From NCBI GenBank assembly GCA_052143575.1, contig JBKQSP010000076.1, positions 62,001 through 126,000 of the forward strand: a stretch of DNA of 64,000 nucleotides. Direction: 5' to 3'. Each line of letters starts with the position of its first letter. Position 1 is the first letter of the stretch. The DNA comes from JAKACA01 sp052143575. GTDB taxonomy: Bacteria > Actinomycetota > Acidimicrobiia > Acidimicrobiales > Bog-793. The notes beneath the pieces are model-generated. The model saw only the letters and a list, made by a program, of their open reading frames with translations, ran no database searches and had not been told where the DNA came from. The position numbers and the translations under genes are program-made. Below are positions 17,465 through 25,723 of the stretch, piece after piece.

Positions 17465-17481
17465 GGCCGGCTTCGCCGGCC
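17465..17481 (-). promoter_or_regulatory. Hairpin upstream of the binding-protein gene
   Basis: A perfect 7-bp stem (GGCCGGC/GCCGGCC) with a 3-nt loop lies about 20 nt before the binding-protein start, within the 157-nt gap after the last ATPase gene. Together with the hairpin at 15696-15729 it brackets the binding-protein cistron, consistent with RNA processing or stabilisation. That role is inferred. Confidence 0.35.
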
Positions 17482-17600
17482 TTGAATTCCCCGTGTCCTG
17501 GGTTTGCGAGTGCTGCGATGCGAGGCCGGCCGGGCCCTCGCGACTTCGAGTCCTCAGTCGGGCGCCCGCCGGTGAACCGCGCGGCGTGTCGCCCAGATGC

Positions 17601-18770
17601 TCATGGTGGTTTCGCCTCCTTCACCCCCTTGTCTCGAATGGGTTCGAGCCGTCTGAGAGCGGCGTGTTGGCTCTTCGTCGTCAGCAGGCCGCGCCGCTCG
17701 GAGGCGGGCGCCTGCAGCCAGCACGCCACCTGATGTCCTTCGGCCACGTCGAAGACGGGTGGCGACTCCCGCCGGCAGATCTCCATGGCATGCGGGCAGC
17801 GCGGCTGGAATCGGCAGCCCGGTCCCGGGTCGATGAGCCGAGGGGGCGCCCCGCGGTCGGCCGGCGTCGTCGACACCCGTCGACCCGGGTCGGGCGCAGC
17901 CGACAGCAGCAGCTGGGTGTAGGGATGCGCAGGCGAGTCCGTCAGCGAGATGCTCGGGGCGCGCTCGACGACCTCTCCCGCGTACATGACGAGGATGTCG
18001 TCGGCGAGGTAGCGAGCAGAGGCGATGTCGTGGGTGATGTACAAGATGGCAAGGCGCTCCTGCTCACGCAGCTCGGCGAGGAGATTGAGGACGCCGAGAC
18101 GGATGGAGACGTCGAGCATCGACACGGGCTCGTCCGCCAGCAGCACGCCCGGCCGCACGGCGAGCGCCCGGGCGATCGAGACGCGCTGTAGCTGGCCGCC
18201 GGAGAGCTCGTGCGGGAACTTGTCCATGAACTGCTCAGGCGGGTCGAGGGCGACGCGGCGCAGGAGCGCCTTCATGGCGGAGTCGAGATCGGAGCGGGGG
18301 GTCCCGTGGATGAGCAAGGGGCGGGCGAGGTGGTGGCTCACGCGGTGAACCGGGTTCATGGAGGCGAAGGGGTCCTGCAGCACGAGCTGCACGGCGGCGG
18401 CGTACTCGTGCCGGCGCCGCTGACCGAGGGCGAGGGGCTCACCGTCGAGTAGGAGCTCTCCGGCGCTCGGGGCGATGATGCGCGCCAGCATGCGAGCAAG
18501 CACCGACTTGCCCGACCCGCTCTCGCCGACGACCGACGTGACGGCGCCGCGGGCGAGCCCGAGGGAGACGTCGTCGACGGCGTGCAGATGGCGGCGGCGG
18601 CGCAGGGCGCCGCCGGCCGATCGCACGGCGAAGTGCTTGGTGAGGTGGCGGGCCTCGAGGGCGAGGACGCCTGACGGCGCCGGCACGCGGGCGGTGGCCG
18701 CCTGAGCCGTTTCGGGCTGTGTGCTCATCACAGGGTTGTCTTCGTCGGATCTGTCACAAGGGCTGTTCAT
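17601..18770 (-). CDS. Oligopeptide-type ABC transporter ATPase (DppF/OppF-like)
   Basis: One of two ATPases of the importer. Motifs: Walker A GESGSGKS, Q-loop VLQDPF, signature LSGGQLQR, Walker B VLLADEPVSMLD and switch histidine ITHD. The C-terminal family-5 extension with its cysteine cluster is present (CRFQPRCPHAMEIC, later CWLQ). The ATG at 18770 overlaps the stop of the preceding ATPase (ATGA), giving 389 residues; a second ATG at 18728 is possible. A charged linker RRRRHLHAVDDVSLGL precedes the nucleotide-binding core. Confidence 0.93.
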   Translation of the reverse strand: MNSPCDRSDEDNPVMSTQPETAQAATARVPAPSGVLALEARHLTKHFAVRSAGGALRRRRHLHAVDDVSLGLARGAVTSVVGESGSGKSVLARMLARIIAPSAGELLLDGEPLALGQRRRHEYAAAVQLVLQDPFASMNPVHRVSHHLARPLLIHGTPRSDLDSAMKALLRRVALDPPEQFMDKFPHELSGGQLQRVSIARALAVRPGVLLADEPVSMLDVSIRLGVLNLLAELREQERLAILYITHDIASARYLADDILVMYAGEVVERAPSISLTDSPAHPYTQLLLSAAPDPGRRVSTTPADRGAPPRLIDPGPGCRFQPRCPHAMEICRRESPPVFDVAEGHQVACWLQAPASERRGLLTTKSQHAALRRLEPIRDKGVKEAKPP

Positions 18771-19942
18771 TCGCCTGACCCCCAGCCCGGGGTGACCGGG
18801 AGGCGCCGCACGGCCGCCGCCGTGGGCAGGGCCGCCTCGCCAGAGGCGACCGTGGCGTCGGTGCGGGCGAGCTCGCCCGGGACCGGCTCGCCCCCCGTGT
18901 GCAGCCAGCACGCCACCTGCCGGCTCGAGCCCGGGAGGGCCACGAGCGGCGGTTCCTCCGTGGCGCAGCGTTCGATGGCATACGGGCAGCGAGGGTGGAA
19001 GGGGCAGCCGCCCGGCACGGCGCGAAGGTCCGGCGGTGAGCCCGCGATGCCCGTCATGGCACGCCGCTCGCCGTGCATCGGTGGGAAGGAGTTCAGCAAC
19101 CCGTAGGTGTAGGGGTGCCGGGGGGCGGCGAACAACGAGTCAGCCCTCGCCCGCTCCACCATGCGGCCCGCGTACATGACGGCGATCTCGTCAGCGAGCT
19201 CGATCAGCAGCGAGAGATCGTGGGTGATGAAGAGCATGGCGAAGCCGAGGCGATCCCGAAGGCTGATGACTTCCTCGAGGATCTCGCGTTGGGTGACGAC
19301 GTCGAGTGCCGTCGTCGGCTCGTCCATGATCACGACCTGGGGCTCGAGGGCGAGGGCGAGGGCGATCATGACGCGCTGCCGCTGGCCTCCTGAGAGCTCG
19401 TGGGCATGGTTGCGGAGACGGTCGCTGCTGAGACCCACCATCTCCAGCAGCTCGACGGCACGAGCCAGGCGCTCGGCACGCGACATCTCCGGCCGGTGCG
19501 CCTTCATGACATCGTCGAACTCGGCCCGCACGGTGATCACGGGGTTGAGGGCGTTGAGGGCGCTCTGCAGGACGACGGAGATCTGCGACCAGCGCACACC
19601 TTTCAGCTCGCGCTCGCCGGCGGCCAGCAAGTCGATGACCTCGATCGGTCCGTCAGGGCCGGCAGGCCGGGAGTGCAGTCGCACCTCCCCCGCCGTCACG
19701 ACGCCGGGCTGGCGTAAGAGGCGTGTGGCGGCGTACACGAGGGTCGACTTGCCGCTCCCGCTCTCGCCTGCCAGGCCGAGCACCTCACCGCGATGCAGGA
19801 CGAGGTCGGCGTTGCTGACGGCGTGCAGCCCCGATCCGAGGCCGTAGTCGACGCAGAGGCCCCGGATCTCGAGGACGGTGTCTGCTTCGGTCCTTCTCGC
19901 CCACGGCGCCACCCTCGTCACCCGCGAGCCGAGGGCACTCAT
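18767..19942 (-). CDS. Oligopeptide-type ABC transporter ATPase (DppD/OppD-like)
   Basis: The second ATPase subunit of the importer, 391 residues. It has Walker A GESGSGKST, Q-loop VLQSALNALNP, signature LSGGQRQRV, Walker B VVIMDEPTTALD and ITHD. The C-terminal cysteine-rich family-5 extension is GGCPFHPRCPYAIERC, followed by VACWLH. The start overlaps the upstream permease stop (ATGA) and the stop overlaps the next ATPase start, so the subunits are translated in a coupled series. Confidence 0.94.
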   Translation of the reverse strand: MSALGSRVTRVAPWARRTEADTVLEIRGLCVDYGLGSGLHAVSNADLVLHRGEVLGLAGESGSGKSTLVYAATRLLRQPGVVTAGEVRLHSRPAGPDGPIEVIDLLAAGERELKGVRWSQISVVLQSALNALNPVITVRAEFDDVMKAHRPEMSRAERLARAVELLEMVGLSSDRLRNHAHELSGGQRQRVMIALALALEPQVVIMDEPTTALDVVTQREILEEVISLRDRLGFAMLFITHDLSLLIELADEIAVMYAGRMVERARADSLFAAPRHPYTYGLLNSFPPMHGERRAMTGIAGSPPDLRAVPGGCPFHPRCPYAIERCATEEPPLVALPGSSRQVACWLHTGGEPVPGELARTDATVASGEAALPTAAAVRRLPVTPGWGSGE

Positions 19943-21036
19943 TCGACGACGTCCCTTCGATGAGCTGGCAAGCGAGCCGCCCCCCTCAGGCGAAGCCCGT
20001 CAGTTCGAGCGCCGGCGCCACCGGCAGCGGCACGCACGACGGGCGTGAGACCGAGCCTCGGCAGGCCGGGCAGGCCGGCACGGCGCGCCGCCCGCCCCGT
20101 CAGCCCCCCAGATCGCAGGCGGGGGTTGATGAACTCGTCGATCCCGAAGTTGAGGAGCGCCAAACCGGTGCCGACGAGGGCGATGCAGATGCCCGGAGGA
20201 ACGAACCACCACCACTCGTTGATGAGAGGGGCGTTGTTGGCCTGTGCCCAGTAGAGCATGGTGCCCCAGTTCCAGACGGCCGTGCTCGTGAGCCCGATGT
20301 AGGCGAGAGCGACGTAGGCGCCGATGGCATACAGCACGGTGAACAGGAACGAGGACGCCAGGACGGGGAGGAGGTTCGGCACGACCTCGACGAGCATGAT
20401 GCGGTGCCGAGACTCGCCGACGATGCGGGAGGCCTCGACGAAGTCGCGGTTGCGCAGCGACATCGTGAGCGCCCGCAGCACCCGCGCTCCCCACGCCCAG
20501 CCCGTCAGGCTGATGATGGCACCGATGAGCACGGAATTGGAGCGGTCGGCGGAGGGCAGGTAGCTGTCGATCACGATCAGCAGGGGCAGCCCCGGGATCG
20601 CCAGGAAGACGTTGGAGACGAGCGACAAGCCGTCGTCGGTGGCGCCACCCACGTAGCCAGCCGTGACACCGATGAGGACCGAGAGCACGGTGGCAATGAG
20701 CCCGGCGGCGAAGCCGACGACCATCGTGGCGCGGGTGCCGGCGAGCAGCTGCGAGAGGATGTCCTGGCCGAGGCTCGTCGTGCCGAGCCAATGAGCGCCC
20801 GAGGGCGACAGGTTCGGGGCAAAGACCGTGGCGCTCGGGTTGTAGGGCGCGATCCACGGTCCGATCACGGTCAGCACGACGAATACGACCACGATGACGA
20901 GCCCGACGATCACCTTCGGAGAGCGCGGCATGCGGAGCGCTCGCCTGCCGAGGACAGGCGCCGGCTCCCCGCCGGCGAGCGGGATGGCGAGGCGAGGGTC
21001 GGCCAGGGTGGCGGTCGGGACGGACATGTCCTTCAT
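19939..21036 (-). CDS. ABC transporter permease (DppC/OppC-like)
   Basis: Inner-membrane permease of the family-5 importer. After a basic N-terminus there is a first membrane helix (VIVGLVIVVVFVVLTVIG), the OppC N-terminal motif (IAPYNPSATVFAPN, HWLGTTSLGQDILSQLLAGT) and five further helices. The EAA loop is WGARVLRALTMSLRNRDFVE with EASRIVGES. An extra tail of about 50 residues rich in Arg/Gly/Ala follows the usual end (NFGIDEFINPRLR). It overlaps its neighbours at both ends. Confidence 0.93.
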   Translation of the reverse strand: MKDMSVPTATLADPRLAIPLAGGEPAPVLGRRALRMPRSPKVIVGLVIVVVFVVLTVIGPWIAPYNPSATVFAPNLSPSGAHWLGTTSLGQDILSQLLAGTRATMVVGFAAGLIATVLSVLIGVTAGYVGGATDDGLSLVSNVFLAIPGLPLLIVIDSYLPSADRSNSVLIGAIISLTGWAWGARVLRALTMSLRNRDFVEASRIVGESRHRIMLVEVVPNLLPVLASSFLFTVLYAIGAYVALAYIGLTSTAVWNWGTMLYWAQANNAPLINEWWWFVPPGICIALVGTGLALLNFGIDEFINPRLRSGGLTGRAARRAGLPGLPRLGLTPVVRAAAGGAGARTDGLRLRGAARLPAHRRDVVE

Positions 21037-22007
21037 GCCTCCCGGCGCGTGCGCGGGTCGAGCCCGAGGTAGACGACGTCGGCCAGCAGGTTGGCCGCCA
21101 GCACCGTAAAGGTGATGACGAGGAATATCCCCTGCAACAGGGGATAGTCCTGGTTCAGGACTGCCTGCAGCAACAGGTCACCGACGCCCGGGTAGTTGAA
21201 GACGAGCTCCACGAGCAGAGCGCCGGACACGACGAGGCTGATGGCGAGGGAGAAATTGGCGATGCTCGGCAGGACGGCGTTCCGGGCGGCATACGAGATG
21301 ACCTTGCGAGTGGGAAGCCCCTTGGCCACCGCCACGAGTACGAAGTCCTCGCCGATGGTCGTCACCATCATGTTGCGCATGCCGACGATCCAACCGGCGA
21401 TGGAGCTGAGCACGACCGTGATGGCAGGCAGTTCGGCGTGACGGACGACGTTGAACACGAACGTCCACGTCCATCCGGGCGTGACGCCTTGGTCATAGGC
21501 GCCCAGCACCGGGAACCAGTGCAGGTCGCTGCCGAACAACAGCAGCACGACGGTGCCGAGGAAGAAGTACGGCACGGCTTGGAAAAACGTCGCCACGGGC
21601 AGGACGGCATCGAAGCGAGAGCCCCGGCGCCACCCGAGAATCGTTCCGACGAAGGTGCCGACGATGAAGCTGACGATCGTCGAGACCCCGATGAGCCCGA
21701 CCGTCCAGGGAACCGTGTTGCGCAGCACGGTGCTGACGGGCGCCGACAAGGTGATCGAGGTGCCGAGATTCCCGTGGAAGAGCGCGTCCCAGTAGTGGAT
21801 GTACTGCGTCCAGAGGCTTTGTCGCAGTCCCACGCCGAACTGCAGCTCGAGCGCCCGGACGACCTGTGGCGTCACCCGGCCCGTCAGTTTCCCGATCATC
21901 GTCTGCACCGGGTTGCCCGGCATCAACCTCGGCAGCAGGAAATTCACGGTGACGGCCACCCAGGCCGTCAACAGGTAGACGCCGAGCCGGCGAAGGACCG
22001 CCCGCAC
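21033..22007 (-). CDS. ABC transporter permease (DppB/OppB-like)
   Basis: Partner permease of 324 residues with six predicted membrane helices. The OppB N-terminal domain is visible (RRLGVYLLTAWVAVTVNFLL, PRLMPGNPVQTMIGKL), and the EAA-loop region is RNMMVTTIGEDFVLVAVAKG followed by LPTRKVISYAARNAVLPSI. It ends with the canonical VYLGLDPRTR. The GTG start is 2 nt after the lacI stop, so regulator and transporter share one transcript. Confidence 0.93.
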   Translation of the reverse strand: MRAVLRRLGVYLLTAWVAVTVNFLLPRLMPGNPVQTMIGKLTGRVTPQVVRALELQFGVGLRQSLWTQYIHYWDALFHGNLGTSITLSAPVSTVLRNTVPWTVGLIGVSTIVSFIVGTFVGTILGWRRGSRFDAVLPVATFFQAVPYFFLGTVVLLLFGSDLHWFPVLGAYDQGVTPGWTWTFVFNVVRHAELPAITVVLSSIAGWIVGMRNMMVTTIGEDFVLVAVAKGLPTRKVISYAARNAVLPSIANFSLAISLVVSGALLVELVFNYPGVGDLLLQAVLNQDYPLLQGIFLVITFTVLAANLLADVVYLGLDPRTRREA

Positions 22008-22009
22008 GC

Positions 22010-23116
22010 CTAGCGACTCCCGACCACGGCGGCGGCTGCAGAGCCGGCGCTACCCCTGGCGTCTCCATCAGCGACGCAGCCGCAGCTGCCACGCACGATC
22101 AGCTCCGTCGGCAGCACGATGTCGCGTCGGGTCGGGGCGATGCCCTCGAGGAGGGCCACGAGTGACTCGACGGCGACGACACCGAGCTGGCGCGTGGGCT
22201 GCCTCACCGTCGTGAGCGGCGGAGAGAGGTGGCGGGCGAGCGGCACGTCGTCGAAGCCGACGACGGCGACGTCGTCCGGCACGTGCAACCCGTTGGCGGC
22301 AAGGACGTGGATGACGCCGACGGCCATCTGGTCGTTGGCACACACGATCGCCTCTGGAACCTCGCCGCCCGACGCCAGCCGTTGCTGCACGACACGGGCG
22401 GCGCCCGACGACGTCCAATCGGCCGTGAGATGGTCTGCCGGCCGCAGCTCGCCACCGAGCTCGGTCACGGCCAGACAGAGCGCGGCGCCGCGGGAGGCGC
22501 TGTCGGGGCTGTCGGCAAACCCCGAAACGAAAGCCATCCGCCGCAAGGCGTGCACGGCGACGAGATGCTCGGCGACGGCGCGCATGCCGCCCTCGTTGTC
22601 GACTCGCACGGTGACGGCCGAGCGGCACCGCCCGCTGCCGGCGAGCAGCACGATCGGGAAACGCTTGCCGATGGCCGAGAGGCGGCGCTCAGGCAGCACC
22701 CGGTCGAGGAGGATGAGCCCGTCGGTCTTGCCCGTGAGAGCGTTCACGGAGGCGGCGTGGTCACCATGCTCCCCGCCGGCGCCGCTCAACAGGAGCGAGT
22801 ACCCGTGGCGCTCGGCGCTCTCCTCGGCGCCCCGGACGATGGAGTCGGTGAAGAGCAGGCTGCCCTCCTCTTCCGCCAGCAGGTCGTCGTCGGCGGGCGT
22901 GTGGGCGAAGACAAGGCCGAGGATCCGCTTGGAGCCTCGCGAGAGCCCGCGGGCGGCGCCGTTTGGCACGAAGCCCAGCTCCCTCACCGCCGCCAGCACC
23001 CGATCCCGCGTGGCGGCCCGCGTCTGGCTGTAGCCGTTCAGCACGCGGCTCACCGTGGCGATCGAGACGCCGGCCTCGCTTGCGACGTCGTAGATGGTGG
23101 GGGGCGATTCAGCCAC
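22010..23116 (-). CDS. LacI-family transcriptional repressor
   Basis: First gene of the sugar operon, 368 residues. The N-terminal helix-turn-helix and hinge are clear (TIYDVASEAGVSIATVSRVL, NGYSQTRAATRDRVLAAVRE). The rest is a periplasmic-binding-protein-like effector domain (ILGLVFAHTPADDD, VPEAIVCANDQMAVGVIHVL, DVAVVGFDDVPLARHLSPPL, TTVRQPT). The start is GTG with GGGAGAGG upstream. Two operator-like palindromes cover the start of its own transcript, so autoregulation and repression of the whole transporter-glucosidase operon are expected. The inducer is likely the imported sugar or a derivative. Confidence 0.95.
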   Translation of the reverse strand: MAESPPTIYDVASEAGVSIATVSRVLNGYSQTRAATRDRVLAAVRELGFVPNGAARGLSRGSKRILGLVFAHTPADDDLLAEEEGSLLFTDSIVRGAEESAERHGYSLLLSGAGGEHGDHAASVNALTGKTDGLILLDRVLPERRLSAIGKRFPIVLLAGSGRCRSAVTVRVDNEGGMRAVAEHLVAVHALRRMAFVSGFADSPDSASRGAALCLAVTELGGELRPADHLTADWTSSGAARVVQQRLASGGEVPEAIVCANDQMAVGVIHVLAANGLHVPDDVAVVGFDDVPLARHLSPPLTTVRQPTRQLGVVAVESLVALLEGIAPTRRDIVLPTELIVRGSCGCVADGDARGSAGSAAAAVVGSR

Positions 23117-23184
23117 GCGAGTCTCTTCACCTCTCCCTGGTCACGATGAGGGATCTCAGAGCCCGGCCTCAACCGGTCACTCAG

Positions 23185-23213
23185 TGTAAGCGCTTTCCTG
23201 TAAGCGCTTACAG
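23185..23213 (-). promoter_or_regulatory. Two tandem LacI-type operators
   Basis: A perfect 16-bp palindrome with central CG, CTGTAAGCGCTTACAG, occupies 23198-23213. An imperfect copy, TGTAAGCGCTTTCC, occupies 23185-23198. Their centres are 14 bp apart. This is the classic LacI/GalR operator form, placed directly downstream of the predicted -10 where bound repressor would block transcription. The link to the adjacent lacI gene is inferred from position and symmetry. Confidence 0.85.
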
Positions 23214-23215
23214 TC

Positions 23216-23244
23216 ACTGTACGCACGGGCACCCCGGTCGTCAA
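23216..23244 (-). promoter_or_regulatory. Promoter of the lacI-ABC-glucosidase operon
   Basis: On the minus strand a -35 TTGACG (23244-23239) and a -10 TACAGT (23221-23216) are separated by exactly 17 nt. The predicted start point falls within the operator palindrome. This is the best promoter in the window by consensus and spacing. The leader to the lacI GTG would be roughly 90 nt. Confidence 0.8.
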
Positions 23245-23387
23245 GGAGTCATTTCGGCCCGGTGAACCTCGCCCGCCCTGCGGCGCTTCACCGAAATCCT
23301 GCGGCTTTCGACCGCTCATGCCAGAATGTCGCCGACCCGGCGCATGGCGCCGCCAATTCCGCCCGGATCCGAACGAGGAGTGACGTC

Positions 23388-24884
23388 ATGCCTGACCTCG
23401 AGGTCGCCACCGCAGAGGCGACCCTCATCTTCTCGACAAGCGATGTCGTCACCATCGGCCGCCGCGACGACAACCGGGTGATCGTGGCGGATCCGACGGT
23501 TTCCCGCCAGCACGCCGTCCTCCGCTTCGACTCCGGCGACTGGGTGCTGGAGGATCTGACGGGAGGGCGGACCTTCCTCGCCGGCCAGCCCGTGGCGCGT
23601 CTCACCATCGGCGGGGCCGCCCGGACCTTCAACCTCGGCTCGCCGAGCGGTCCCTGGATCACCGTTGCAGCCGGGGCGCTCGCCCAGACCGCCGGCGCCC
23701 CTCCCCGAGAGGCGACCTCCGGCGAGGACACTGCCGGTGTCCCGGTCGTGACGGCCGCTGGGTCATCGGCTCAGTGGGCGGCGACGGCCCCGCCGCAGTG
23801 GGAACCCATGCGCCCCGGCGTCGCCCCCGCTCAGCCCGGTCCCTTTGCACCGCCCGCCGGCGGCCTCGGGGCGCGAGCCGGCACGCCGGCGCGAGGCTCC
23901 CTGAACGCCGAGCAGCTGAAGCGGGCGCTCCACATCCTCATCCCCTACCGGAGCTGGATCGAGAACGCCGGCTGGCGCTCGCGCGTCCGCCTCCTCTTCC
24001 TCGTCTATGCCATGTTGCCGGTGCTGTTCCTCGTGCTGTTCCTCAACACCACGAACTTCCAGACGCTCGGCTGGGTGTATGCCATCTACACGGCGCCCAT
24101 CTGGTTGCTGGCGTTCTGGTTCCTCATCAAACCGGAGGACACGCCACGCACGCTCGCCATCACCGGCGCGGCCGTGACGGTCATCGTCCTGCTCATCATG
24201 GCGGGGCCCCTGCAGTGGTACTACAAGGCCATCCCGGACCCCCAGCTGCACCCGGGCAACTGGTTCGGATGGCTCATCGCCCCCGGCGTCGCCGAGGAGG
24301 CCACGAAAGACGGCGCCGTCCTCATCACGCTGCTCGTGGCGGGCTCGTTCTTCAAGCAGCAGTTGGGCCAGCGCCTCGGCGTCAGGAGCTGCATGTTCCT
24401 CGGCACGATCGCCGGCCTCGCCTTCGGAGCCCGCGAGGCAGCCCTCTACCAGGACAAGGACCTCACCGCCTTCGGCCTCACGACCGGCCCGCACGCCCTC
24501 GTGCAGTACGTCCTCGAGTTCAGCCTGCGCATCTTCACCGACGGGCTGCAGCACGCCGAGTGGGCCGGCATCGCCTGCTTCTTCATCGGGCTCGGGCTGA
24601 ACTACACGAGGCGGCGCGTGCCGCTCATCCTCTTCGGATACGGCTTCGGTGCCATCATCCACGCCACGAACGACTGGTCGACGGGCGAGTCCTCCTGGCT
24701 GTGGGTCGCCCTCCAGGTCCTCTGGGCCGTCCTCTTCCTCGGCTACACGCTCTTTGCCCCGAGCATCGAGGCACAGGTGCGGGAGACCTCGTTGTTCCGT
24801 GGCGACTCGATCCTCGCCGAACAGTTCGGCGGCGATGGCGGCGGGGAGCCGCTCGCCCCCGGCCCCTCCGGCTACCCGGGCTAG
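23388..24884 (+). CDS. FHA domain fused to a PrsW-family intramembrane metalloprotease
   Basis: A 498-residue fusion. Residues 1-95 form a forkhead-associated phosphothreonine-binding domain (GRRDDNR at 24-30, SRQH at 39-42; the usual N-G-T is replaced by TGGRTF). A Pro/Ala-rich linker follows, then from about 198 a multi-helix membrane domain with all three PrsW motifs: EEATK (303-307), FGARE (346-350) and HATND (425-429). PrsW proteases cleave membrane proteins such as anti-sigma factors. The ATG was chosen because GAGGAG lies 7 nt upstream and FHA homology begins there. It heads the signalling island, and the FHA may dock it to a substrate phosphorylated by the nearby kinase. Confidence 0.9.
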   Translation: MPDLEVATAEATLIFSTSDVVTIGRRDDNRVIVADPTVSRQHAVLRFDSGDWVLEDLTGGRTFLAGQPVARLTIGGAARTFNLGSPSGPWITVAAGALAQTAGAPPREATSGEDTAGVPVVTAAGSSAQWAATAPPQWEPMRPGVAPAQPGPFAPPAGGLGARAGTPARGSLNAEQLKRALHILIPYRSWIENAGWRSRVRLLFLVYAMLPVLFLVLFLNTTNFQTLGWVYAIYTAPIWLLAFWFLIKPEDTPRTLAITGAAVTVIVLLIMAGPLQWYYKAIPDPQLHPGNWFGWLIAPGVAEEATKDGAVLITLLVAGSFFKQQLGQRLGVRSCMFLGTIAGLAFGAREAALYQDKDLTAFGLTTGPHALVQYVLEFSLRIFTDGLQHAEWAGIACFFIGLGLNYTRRRVPLILFGYGFGAIIHATNDWSTGESSWLWVALQVLWAVLFLGYTLFAPSIEAQVRETSLFRGDSILAEQFGGDGGGEPLAPGPSGYPG

Positions 24885-24958
24885 GCGACGCCGTTGCACA
24901 CGCCTCCCCGCCTCGCTCTGGCCGGCGGCCCCTCCGGCCCCGGCCCGGACGACACCGG

Positions 24959-24964
24959 TAGGCT
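24959..24964 (+). promoter_or_regulatory. Candidate -10 box of a leaderless promoter (vWA gene)
   Basis: TAGGCT (TANNNT type) lies 6 nt before the GTG at 24971, and no Shine-Dalgarno sequence precedes that GTG. This fits leaderless initiation of a vWA-PP2C-kinase transcript. No convincing -35 was found. Confidence 0.4.
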
Positions 24965-24970
24965 CCCGGC

Positions 24971-25723
24971 GTGCAGCAGGTCAACGTGACGGACAACCTC
25001 GACCTCACCCGGCCAGGGGGCGTCGTCTCGGCCAGGCCGCTGTACTTCTTCTGGCTGGCGGATTGCTCCGGCTCGATGCTGCGGGACGGCCGCATCCAGG
25101 CGCTCAACAACGCCGCCGCCGAAGCCCTCCCCCACATGCGGCGCGTCGCCAAGGACAACCCCAACGTCGAGGTGATCGTGCGCGTCTTGCGTTTCTCGAC
25201 GGGCGCCGCCTGGGTGGGCGAGGGGGCGACGCCGCTCGCCCGCTTCGTGTGGCCGGCGCTGCAGGCCGGCGGCGTGACCGATCTCGGATCGGCCATCCGC
25301 CTCCTCTCGGAGGACCTGCAGAGCCCGCCGATGCCGAAACGTGCCCTCTCCCCCGTCGTCGTGCTGCTCTCCGACGGGCGCCCCACCGACGACTACGACA
25401 CCGCCCTGCACGACCTCCTCCAGCTGCCCTGGGGCCAGCACGCCGTTCGCCTCGCCGTCGCGATCGGTCGCGACGCCGATCGCGACGTCCTTCGCCAGTT
25501 CATCTCCGACCCGAATGTGGCACCCCTGGAGGCGAATTCCCCGGAGGCACTCGCCCGCCAGATGCGCTGGGTGTCGACCGTCGCCCTCGACGCCGCATCG
25601 TCGCCCCGCGTCGGCATGGTCACAGAGAGCGAGCACGTTCGCAGCATCCCGGGGAGGATGCTGTCGGAGTCCTACCCGAGTGACGGCCCGGAGATTTGGT
25701 TTGACGACGAGCCCGCCACCTGA
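24971..25723 (+). CDS. TerY-like von Willebrand factor A domain protein
   Basis: A stand-alone 250-residue vWA domain with a complete MIDAS signature: D31-C-S33-G-S35 in LADCSGSM, the threonine of GGVTDLGSAI, and the aspartate of VVLLSDGRPTDD. It binds a divalent cation and probably a protein ligand. There is no signal peptide or membrane helix, so it is cytoplasmic. It is followed by an overlapping PP2C gene and a kinase gene, the order of the TerY-P triad known from Ter-related stress systems. The start is GTG, and the 86-nt gap after the FHA-PrsW gene may hold its own promoter. Confidence 0.88.
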   Translation: MQQVNVTDNLDLTRPGGVVSARPLYFFWLADCSGSMLRDGRIQALNNAAAEALPHMRRVAKDNPNVEVIVRVLRFSTGAAWVGEGATPLARFVWPALQAGGVTDLGSAIRLLSEDLQSPPMPKRALSPVVVLLSDGRPTDDYDTALHDLLQLPWGQHAVRLAVAIGRDADRDVLRQFISDPNVAPLEANSPEALARQMRWVSTVALDAASSPRVGMVTESEHVRSIPGRMLSESYPSDGPEIWFDDEPAT

